The position numbers were made by a program, and so were the translations under genes. From Acidobacteriota bacterium (GTDB taxonomy: Bacteria; Acidobacteriota; Thermoanaerobaculia; Multivoradales; Multivoraceae), in the NCBI GenBank assembly GCA_029263415.1, contig JAJCXN010000054.1, forward strand, positions 62,001 through 126,000: DNA of 64,000 nt, read 5' to 3'. Shown here piece after piece: positions 56,961-64,000 of the stretch. The notes beneath the pieces were generated by a model, which worked only from the letters and a program-made list of their open reading frames with translations, was not told the origin of the DNA and searched no databases. Numbering within the stretch: position 1 is the first letter of the stretch; each line of letters opens with the position of its first letter.

Positions 56961-56992
56961 GACCCTGTTGACAGTGCCCTGTCAGCAGGGTC
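56961..56992 (+). terminator. strong hairpin, terminator-like
   Basis: GACCCTGTTGACAG-TGCC-CTGTCAGCAGGGTC, 14-bp stem with one G-T pair, 35 nt after the stop at 56926; no clear U-tract. Confidence 0.55.
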
Positions 56993-57052
56993 GTTGTACG
57001 TTTGAGCCTCGGATGTCGACGGAGCTGAATCGCTACTAGGAGTCTGCAGCGC

Positions 57053-57466
57053 ATGGCCAAGAAGACTTGGATTGAGAAGCTTGAATCACAGGCCGAGACG
57101 ATTGTGAAGCCCGTACCGATGAACTTCGCCGGGATGAAGAAGGGCCAGATCATGTTGATCCCAACCCCTCAGCTGATCGACGCGTACATCCGGGCGATTC
57201 CAACCGGCGAGGAGCGAACGGTCCCGGTGATGCGGACTGCGCTCGCTCAGCAAGAGGGAACCGAGGTTTGTTGTCCGGTGACCACCGGTATTCATCTGCG
57301 CACGGTGGCCGAGGCAGCCTTTGAAAAGCTCGACGCTGGTGCCGACGTCACCGAGATCACTCCGGTCTGGCGAGTGCTGAGTTCTCGAACACCGACCACC
57401 AAGAAGGTCTCGTTCGATACTGCTGTCTTACTGCACCAGCGTGTGGCCGAGGGGTTCGAGCCCTAG
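57053..57466 (+). CDS. MGMT-family/alkyltransferase-like DNA-binding protein (tentative)
   Basis: KKTWIEKLESQAET...MKKGQIMLIPTPQLIDAYIRAIPTGEERTVPVMRTALAQQEGTEVCCPVTTGIHLRTVAEAAFEKL...ITPVWRVLSS. Confidence 0.6.
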   Translation: MAKKTWIEKLESQAETIVKPVPMNFAGMKKGQIMLIPTPQLIDAYIRAIPTGEERTVPVMRTALAQQEGTEVCCPVTTGIHLRTVAEAAFEKLDAGADVTEITPVWRVLSSRTPTTKKVSFDTAVLLHQRVAEGFEP

Positions 57467-57541
57467 CAGCCAAGGCGCCCCAGATCCCCGCGCTCAGAGG
57501 CACGAGAGTTTCACAAAACGCTGCTAGCTGGCTCCCGGCTC

Positions 57542-58180
57542 CTAACAGCTGGTCTGAATCCGCCAGTCGAGGACATCGAGCCGATCCTGGCCAAAGAAGA
57601 CTTCTTCATTGAATACCATCGTCGGCACGCCCCAGTGGCCTGCTGCTTGTAGGTCCTGCTGATGTTGGTCGAGCTGCTGGTCGTAGCGATCCTCATCGCC
57701 CGCGATGGTGTACTCCATGTCAGCGAGATCGAGTCCGGCTCGCTCCGCCGCTTGTGCCAGATGTTGGCCCTCATGCCAGTTCTGTGTTTTGCCGGACCAA
57801 ATCGTGTGCGATGTGTGCTGCAGGTACTCAAGCCCACGTCCGCGGGCCGCAGCTTCAACGCCGAGGCGGGAAAGTCGCCAGATGTGAGGCTGTTCCTTTG
57901 GGATCTCACCCTTAGCGAAGTCTTGAACCACCGGGTCGGGACTCGGCCACCGGTAAGGAAGACCATGGAAATCGGCGAGGCGCTGCATGTCGCGCATGAG
58001 GTAAGGCGGCCAGAGCGGGTTGACCTTCTTGAAGAACTCAGGCGTGCGTACAGCGATAGGCAGGACCACCTTGACGTTCACCGCAACGCCGAGTCGCTCC
58101 GACATCTCCACCAGCCGGCCGGTGGCTAGGTACGAGTAGGGGCTACGGAAAGACCAGTAGAGATCGATCGTCTTCGACAT
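57542..58180 (-). CDS. 2-hydroxychromene-2-carboxylate isomerase/DsbA-like thioredoxin-fold protein
   Basis: MSKTIDLYWSFRSPYSYLATGRL...GLPYRWPSPDPVVQD...LQAAGHWGVPTMVFNEEVFFGQDRLDVLDWRI. Confidence 0.85.
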   Translation of the reverse strand: MSKTIDLYWSFRSPYSYLATGRLVEMSERLGVAVNVKVVLPIAVRTPEFFKKVNPLWPPYLMRDMQRLADFHGLPYRWPSPDPVVQDFAKGEIPKEQPHIWRLSRLGVEAAARGRGLEYLQHTSHTIWSGKTQNWHEGQHLAQAAERAGLDLADMEYTIAGDEDRYDQQLDQHQQDLQAAGHWGVPTMVFNEEVFFGQDRLDVLDWRIQTSC

Positions 58181-58277
58181 GAGTGGGGCTTACCTTGGTG
58201 TTGTCATGTGAGGAGAACTCCCGCGGCGCACTTGGCGGCCGCACACTTGTCGCCGCCGAGCTTGTTGGCTGCACCCG

Positions 58278-58640
58278 CTAGAACGGTTTGAATACCGCCA
58301 GGTAAGCCGAGATTGTGGCGATGAACGGCACCAAGACCAGCAACAGTTTCGAGTGGCCGGGTTTGCGGTAGAGGAACAAGGTGTACATGCCGAAGATCAG
58401 CCAAATGGCCAACTTGGCGAAGAACCACATCGGCATGCCTATATCAAGCTTGCCGATCAAGCCGAAGCCGGCAACAAAAGAGATGACCAGACCGAGTCCG
58501 TGGAACATGCCGGCCAACCCTCTGGCCTTGTTGGTTTCTTTGGTTCCGCCGTTGGCCACGTGCATGGCGACGCCGCCGAGTGGGACGAGAACGAGGAAGA
58601 TGCCGAACATGTGAAGGACTTTGTAGGCCTCGTAAGACAT
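58278..58640 (-). CDS. small 4-TM hypothetical membrane protein
   Basis: Likely start MSYEAYKVLHMFGIFLVLVPLGGVAMHV at 58640; four hydrophobic helices. Confidence 0.75.
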   Translation of the reverse strand: MSYEAYKVLHMFGIFLVLVPLGGVAMHVANGGTKETNKARGLAGMFHGLGLVISFVAGFGLIGKLDIGMPMWFFAKLAIWLIFGMYTLFLYRKPGHSKLLLVLVPFIATISAYLAVFKPF

Positions 58641-58743
58641 GGGGTCTCCTTTGGAGTCAGTTGTGCGCCCACCATCGGCCGCTAGAAGTTGTTGTGAGTT
58701 TCTTGAAAGACTCAGATTGTGACAGACAACGAGTGGGGACTCC

Positions 58744-58784
58744 GGGCAAAGAGCAAATGAGGGAAAGAGCAAATGAGGGAATGA
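58744..58784 (+). repeat. 16-bp tandem repeat (GGGAAAGAGCAAATGA) about 2.5 copies
   Basis: gggcaaagagcaaatga gggaaagagcaaatga gggaatga, 14 nt beyond the gcvP stop. Confidence 0.8.
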
Positions 58785-58797
58785 GGGAACCCAACCC

Positions 58798-61737
58798 TCA
58801 GTCTTGCTCCGTGAACGCCTCCATCCCGACGCACGAGCACACCAGGTTGCGATCGCCCCAAGCGTTATCCACCCGGCTGACTGGTGGCCAGTACTTGAAA
58901 GCACGCAACCAGGGTGCAGGGTAGGCGCCAATAAATCTCGCGTATGCCCGATCCCAGTCGTCTCGGAGCAGGTCTTCGGCGGTGTGGGGTGCGTTGCGGA
59001 GTGCGCTCGATTCGAGCGGCACCTCACCGCGCTCGATGGCGCGAGCTTCTTCGCGAATAGCGATCATGGCATCGCAGAAACGATCGAGTTCGGCCTTCGA
59101 TTCGCTTTCAGTGGGCTCGACCATCACCGTGCCCGCCACCGGCCAGCTCACGGTTGGTGCGTGAAAGCCGAAATCGATCAACCGCTTGGCGACGTCGTCG
59201 ACCGTTACGCCCGCGGTGTCCTTCATCGGTCGTAGGTCGAGAATGCACTCGTGTGCCACTAGGCCGGCGTTGCCGCGGTAGAGCACTGGGTAGTGGTGCT
59301 CGAGGCGTGCGGCGATGTAGTTGGCGTTGAGGATCGCGAGGCGTGTCGCTTGCTCGAGGCCCGCAGTTCCCATCATCGCGATGTAGGCCCAGGAGATCGG
59401 CAGGATTGCTCCGCTACCGACCTGTGCTGCTGAAATCGCTCCCAGTTCAGAGCCGGGCGTGGAGGGTGGTGCCGCCACCCGGTGCCCGGGAAGGTATGGC
59501 ACAAGGTCCTCAACCACCCCGATCGGGCCCATTCCTGGACCGCCGCCGCCGTGCGGAATGCAGAAGGTCTTGTGCAGATTCAAGTGACAGACATCGGCGC
59601 CAAAGTCGCCCGGTCTGCAAAGGCCAACCTGCGCATTCATGTTCGCGCCATCCAAGTACACCCGACCGCCATGCTGGTGGATGATCGAGCAGATGTCACG
59701 GATAGATTCCTCGAATACCCCGTGAGTTGAGGGATAGGTGATCATCAACGCTGACAAACGGTCGGTGTGTTGTTCCGCCTTGGCGCGTAGATCATCGACG
59801 TCGATATTGCCCTGGTCGTCACAGCGAATCGGTACCACCCGCATGCCGGCCATGACCGCACTGGCTGGGTTGGTACCGTGCGCAGAAGTGGGGATCAAGC
59901 AAACGTCGCGCTCGGTAGCGCCGTTCGCTTCTTGCGCTTCGTGGTAGCGATGGATTGCAAGCAGGCCGGCGTACTCGCCTTGGGAACCAGCGTTGGGTTG
60001 GAGTGAGATTGCAGCAAAACCGGTGATCTCAGCTAGCCAGTCCTCGAGCTCACGGCACAGGGTGTGGTACCCGCGCGTCTGGTCGCTCGGGGCGAACGGA
60101 TGGATGTCGGCAAAGCCGGGCCAGGTGATCGGCATCATCTCGGCGGTGGCGTTGAGCTTCATGGTGCAGGACCCCAGCGGGATCATCGACACATTGAGAG
60201 CCAGGTCTTTCGCTTCGAGCTGGTGCAAGTAGCGCAGCATTTCGGTCTCCGACCGATGAGTTCGCCACACCGAAGCAGTGAGAATGGAGTCGGTTCGACG
60301 ATGCAAGCTCAGCCGATCTTCGGCACGGGCTTCGGCAGTGGCTTCGGTAAGAGCTTGCTTGATCGGAGTGACACCAAAGATCTCACACAGAGCATCGATG
60401 TCGTCTTGGTCCGAGGTTTCATCGAAGCTGATGCCGAGGCTGCCATCGCCTCGGTCTCGCAGGTTCCGCTTCTTAGATAGTGCACGCGCCAGGATGTCTG
60501 AGGCACGCTCTTTGTCCAACAGGACCGTGACAGTGTCGAAGAAGGTCTGACTCGCAAGCTCTCCGCCGCCGGCGGTGATCGCGGCAGCGAACTGGCTGGC
60601 GCAGGCGTGAGCGTGCTCGGCAATCGACCGCAGGCCCTCAGGACCGTGGTAGACCGCGTACATGCTGGCGATCACGGCTGGCAATACTTGCGCCGTGCAG
60701 ATGTTACTGGTCGCTTTGTCGCGACGGATGTGTTGCTCGCGGGTCTGCATCGCGAGGCGCAACGCCGGTCTGCCTTCTGAGTCTTTCGAAATCCCGACCA
60801 CACGCCCTGGGAGCAGTCGTTTGTGAGCCTGGGCTGTGGCGATATAGGCGGCATGAGGGCCGCCGAAAGCCATCGGCATACCGAACCGCTGCATGGAGCC
60901 GATGGCGACGTCTGCGCCGAGTTGTTGGGGCGATTCCAGGAGCACCAGTGCAAGCGGATCAGCCGCGACCACCACCATTGCCCCTGCGTCCTTGGCGGTA
61001 GCTATCTGCTGGCGGGGATCACCTATCCCACCGTCGCTGCCAGGGTACTGGAGCAAGACTCCGAAGCAGCTTTCAGCGACTGTGCTGGCAAGTTCGCGCG
61101 GCGCAGCTACAACAACTTCGATACCAAGAGGTCGTGCTCGTGTTGAGAGCACGTCGACGGTGTGTGGGTGGCAGTTCGATCCAACCACGAATCGATTGGC
61201 CCCGGGGGCCTTCCTTTGCATCGCGCCCCAGCAAAGGGTCATCGCCTCGGCTGCGGCAGTGGCTTCGTCAAGGAGCGATGCATTCGCCATGTCGAAGCCG
61301 GTCAAGTCCATCACTAGAGTTTGAAAGTTGAGCAAGGCCTCGAGTCGGCCCTGGGCTAGCTCTGCTTGATAGGGCGTGTATGCGGTATACCAACCGGGGC
61401 TCTCGAGGATGTTGCGTTGGATCACCGGAGGCGTAGTGCAGTCGTAGTAGCCCAGGCCGATGTGTGAGCGGAAGATCTGGTTCTGCTCAGCCAGCCTTTG
61501 CATGCGACTGAGCGCTGCGCGTTCTGAGAGCCCAGCCTCGATGCCATGGTCCAGTTTGAGTCGACCGTCGATCCGGATCGATGCTGGGATCGCGGTGTCG
61601 ACCAGTTGGTCGAGCGACTCGATTCCCAGCTCGGTGAGCATCGCGTCGATCTGTTGGTCGTCGGGGCCGTTGTGGCGGCGGTGGAAGGGCTCGGATGGAG
61701 TACTGTTGGAGGTCTCGAGAGCTAGCGACTGGGGCAT
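58798..61737 (-). CDS. gcvP: aminomethyl-transferring glycine dehydrogenase (P-protein, single chain)
   Basis: Start [34 protein letters not shown] at 61737; [47 protein letters not shown] Lys [25 protein letters not shown]. Confidence 0.97.
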   Translation of the reverse strand: MPQSLALETSNSTPSEPFHRRHNGPDDQQIDAMLTELGIESLDQLVDTAIPASIRIDGRLKLDHGIEAGLSERAALSRMQRLAEQNQIFRSHIGLGYYDCTTPPVIQRNILESPGWYTAYTPYQAELAQGRLEALLNFQTLVMDLTGFDMANASLLDEATAAAEAMTLCWGAMQRKAPGANRFVVGSNCHPHTVDVLSTRARPLGIEVVVAAPRELASTVAESCFGVLLQYPGSDGGIGDPRQQIATAKDAGAMVVVAADPLALVLLESPQQLGADVAIGSMQRFGMPMAFGGPHAAYIATAQAHKRLLPGRVVGISKDSEGRPALRLAMQTREQHIRRDKATSNICTAQVLPAVIASMYAVYHGPEGLRSIAEHAHACASQFAAAITAGGGELASQTFFDTVTVLLDKERASDILARALSKKRNLRDRGDGSLGISFDETSDQDDIDALCEIFGVTPIKQALTEATAEARAEDRLSLHRRTDSILTASVWRTHRSETEMLRYLHQLEAKDLALNVSMIPLGSCTMKLNATAEMMPITWPGFADIHPFAPSDQTRGYHTLCRELEDWLAEITGFAAISLQPNAGSQGEYAGLLAIHRYHEAQEANGATERDVCLIPTSAHGTNPASAVMAGMRVVPIRCDDQGNIDVDDLRAKAEQHTDRLSALMITYPSTHGVFEESIRDICSIIHQHGGRVYLDGANMNAQVGLCRPGDFGADVCHLNLHKTFCIPHGGGGPGMGPIGVVEDLVPYLPGHRVAAPPSTPGSELGAISAAQVGSGAILPISWAYIAMMGTAGLEQATRLAILNANYIAARLEHHYPVLYRGNAGLVAHECILDLRPMKDTAGVTVDDVAKRLIDFGFHAPTVSWPVAGTVMVEPTESESKAELDRFCDAMIAIREEARAIERGEVPLESSALRNAPHTAEDLLRDDWDRAYARFIGAYPAPWLRAFKYWPPVSRVDNAWGDRNLVCSCVGMEAFTEQD

Positions 61738-62006
61738 CGACGATCCTTGGTTTCGGGTGCAAGACTTGGGAATAGGGTACTGCGATTCTTGCCTCGGATT
61801 CAGGCAGGCGAACCCTATCTCAGGCCCAATGCTGCAGCAGGGCAATCGGTACCTTTGTCACCGCTAGGAGCATGGACAATGCTGCGGCGAACTCGGTCGA
61901 GGCGTTAGATCCACCCTCGAGAGTTTCCAGGACTAGAAATGGCGAGGGGCGCCTGAGGGGCTTGGCTCACCTCCGGCAAATGGAGAGTCGGGTTCAAGCG
62001 GGTCTG

Positions 62007-62930
62007 CTAGCCGGTGATCACCAGGATGTACACACCGTAGCCCAAGAACATCAACCCGCCCTCCCAGCGGTTAAGCCGGTGATTGCCTAGGAACACCACC
62101 AACAGCAAGAGCGAAAAGCCGAGCATGACGGCAATGTCGAGGCCAAACGCTGAAGGCTCGATGGCGACTGGCCGGACCAGGATCGCGGCTGGCAGAATCA
62201 ACAGCGTATTGAAGATGTTGCTGCCCACGATGTTGCCCAACACGAGACCCGTCTCCCGTCTGATGGCAGCGATCAGTGACGCCACAAGTTCGGGCACGCT
62301 GGTGCCGAAAGCAACGACGGTTAATCCGATGACGCGCTCGCTGACGCCGAAGTCTTCCGCGATCGCGCTGGCTGCGACTACCAGCCACTTGGCGCCCCCG
62401 ACCAGAAGAAGCAAGCCCACGAGTGTCCCTAAGAGGGCCACCCACGGCGTGCCGGGTTGGTCAGTGTCGTCGATCCCTTCTTGAAGTTTTCCATCTTTCA
62501 GCAGCATGCGTAGGAACAGTGCGAGAGCCACCAGTAACACAACGGCCATGATGCGGTTGATGGAGCCGATAGCAATGCACCCCATCAGCGCCGTTGCGGT
62601 GGCGAGCAGGAACAGAATCTCCCGCCGCACGAAGCGCCGTTCGGCGAGCATGGGCGTGAACATCGCAGTGAGCCCCAATATCAAACCGATATTGGCGATG
62701 TTGGATCCGATGACATTGGCGACTGCCAGCCGCGAATGGCCATCAACGGCAGCGATCACAGCGGTTGCAAGTTCCGGGGCCGAGGTGCCGAAGGCAACCA
62801 CGGTGAGCCCGATCATCGTCGGGCTGATCTTCAGCGCCGCCGCGAGTTTGATTGAGTAGCGCACCAGCGCCTCGCCGCCAAACGACAACACCAAGATGCT
62901 GCCGATGACGCCGACCCAGGAAGTCATCAT
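62007..62930 (-). CDS. calcium/sodium antiporter family (CaCA) membrane protein
   Basis: Two alpha repeats: TVVAFGTSAPELATAVIAAVDGHSRLAVANVIGSNIANIGLILG and TVVAFGTSVPELVASLIAAIRRETGLVLGNIVGSNIFNTLLIL. Confidence 0.93.
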   Translation of the reverse strand: MMTSWVGVIGSILVLSFGGEALVRYSIKLAAALKISPTMIGLTVVAFGTSAPELATAVIAAVDGHSRLAVANVIGSNIANIGLILGLTAMFTPMLAERRFVRREILFLLATATALMGCIAIGSINRIMAVVLLVALALFLRMLLKDGKLQEGIDDTDQPGTPWVALLGTLVGLLLLVGGAKWLVVAASAIAEDFGVSERVIGLTVVAFGTSVPELVASLIAAIRRETGLVLGNIVGSNIFNTLLILPAAILVRPVAIEPSAFGLDIAVMLGFSLLLLVVFLGNHRLNRWEGGLMFLGYGVYILVITG

Positions 62931-63010
62931 GAAAACCGCACCAGCGTCTCACCACCAAACGACAGCACCAAGATGCTGCCGATGACACCGATCCAGGAAG
63001 TCTTCATGAA
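62861..63010 (-). repeat. partial tandem duplication of the antiporter 5' end (two 73-bp blocks, period 77 bp)
   Basis: 62861-62933 versus 62938-63010: 66/73 identical by manual alignment. Confidence 0.92.
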
Positions 63011-63132
63011 GAAAGGGTGCTCCTTTGGAGCTTGCTCGAGTGCCTTGATCAGCTGATGATTGTCACGGCAAGGCGGCATCCTAGGGTTAACGAGACGAAT
63101 ACCACGAGTCGTCCTTCGCACGCTCCTTGATT

Positions 63133-64000
63133 TCAAGGAAAGATGCCCATGCTCTGGTAGGTGAGGGCGATTTTCTCGATCGCTACGGCGAGCGCGGCGG
63201 TACGTTGATCCACGGCATGGCGCTTTGCGGTCTCTCTGATGTGCTGGTATGCATCGGACATGGTCTCTTCTAGTCCGGAGTCAACCAAGTCCGCCTCGCT
63301 TGGCCCTTTGGTCAGCGCCAGCGCTTCGGCCTCGGTGAAGCGTTTTCCTGTCGCCCTCTCAACCGCGTTGATCAGGCCTTTGAAGGCGCGTTCCTCGAAC
63401 CTCTTTTGCAGGCGCCCGAACCGGACGTGAGAGAGGTTCTTGAGCCACTCGAAGTAGGACACGGTAACGCCGCCAGCGTTGAGGTACGCATCTGGGATGA
63501 CCAGGATTCCCCGTTCGACCAAAATCTCGTGAGCGGCGGCGGTGGTTGGTCCATTCGCTGCCTCGGCGAGGATCTTCGCCTTGATCCGCGATGCGTTGTC
63601 ATCGTTGATTTGGTTCTCGAGCGCAGCCGGCATCAGGATGTCACAGGGAAGCTCGAGAGCTGCGCGGTTCGGTATCAACTGAACGCCAGGAAACTTCTCT
63701 AGTGATTTGAAGTTGTTCTCTTGGCGGAATGTGACGACCTCTTCGAGGTCGATGCCGCCTTCAGCGTAGATGGCGCCCTCTCTTTCGGCAACGCCCACCA
63801 TGACCGCCCCGTCTTCGATCAGGTACTTTGCTGCGTGGTAGCCAACGTTACCGAGGCCTTGCATGACGAAGGTCTTGCCGGTAAGCCCGGTGTCGAGGCC
63901 TAGATCCTTCATGTCCTCTTCGTTTGCACAGGCTTCGCGCAGTCCGTAGAAGACGCCACGACCGGTGGCTTCTTTGCGGCCACGGATGCCGCCTTGAGCA
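63133..64000 (-). CDS. Glu/Leu/Phe/Val dehydrogenase (glutamate dehydrogenase), N-terminus beyond window
   Basis: Hand translation past the track start: QGGIRGRKEATGRGVFYGLREACANEEDMKDLGLDTGLTGKTFVMQGLGNVGYHAAKYL...AEAANGPTTAAAHEILVERGILVIPDAYLNAGGVTVSYFEWLKN. Confidence 0.92.
   Translation of the reverse strand, partial: AQGGIRGRKEATGRGVFYGLREACANEEDMKDLGLDTGLTGKTFVMQGLGNVGYHAAKYLIEDGAVMVGVAEREGAIYAEGGIDLEEVVTFRQENNFKSLEKFPGVQLIPNRAALELPCDILMPAALENQINDDNASRIKAKILAEAANGPTTAAAHEILVERGILVIPDAYLNAGGVTVSYFEWLKNLSHVRFGRLQKRFEERAFKGLINAVERATGKRFTEAEALALTKGPSEADLVDSGLEETMSDAYQHIRETAKRHAVDQRTAALAVAIEKIALTYQSMGIFP

Noticed and set aside
61738-62006. Canonical glycine riboswitch upstream of gcvP
   Set aside because: I could not find the conserved aptamer core by eye; only a nested hairpin is supported.
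1-64000. tRNA, rRNA, transposase, integrase, prophage or toxin-antitoxin modules
   Set aside because: None recognised on either strand; the window looks like core/accessory metabolic chromosome rather than a mobile island.

Overview
This is a gene-dense, high-GC bacterial chromosomal window of about 40 protein genes. I see no rRNA, tRNA, CRISPR array or transposase. The gene content (ADOP-type ABC permease, tricorn-type protease, proteins with a '(I/V)F.DGFESG..(S/T)AW' tail, long carboxypeptidase-regulatory-repeat protein) suggests an Acidobacteriota- or Xanthomonadales-like genome; this is inference only. Most genes are ordinary: DUF2911, MBL hydrolase, DUF418, SNF2 helicase, TonB, acyl-CoA dehydrogenases, thiolase, enoyl-CoA hydratase, peptide ABC transporter, AraC, glycine dehydrogenase, Na/Ca antiporter, glutamate dehydrogenase. 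The points most worth a second look are: (1) a tight five-gene operon (RimB-like zinc protease, RimK ATP-grasp ligase, AstE/AspA-like deacylase, PaaK/CapK-like adenylating enzyme, GT2) whose start codon lies inside a 12-13 bp minisatellite; (2) a ~77-bp period partial tandem duplication of the 5' end of the cation antiporter gene, which creates a 26-codon upstream ORF overlapping the real start; (3) a decayed metalloprotease pseudogene missed by the ORF track, still carrying a DGFESGDVSAW tail like that of an intact metalloprotease 8 kb away; (4) a recurring pattern of short tandem repeats, each with a different unit, at gene 3' ends and convergent junctions; (5) an MFS gene split by a one-base homopolymer frameshift. 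All family calls come from motif recognition by eye; no searches were run.
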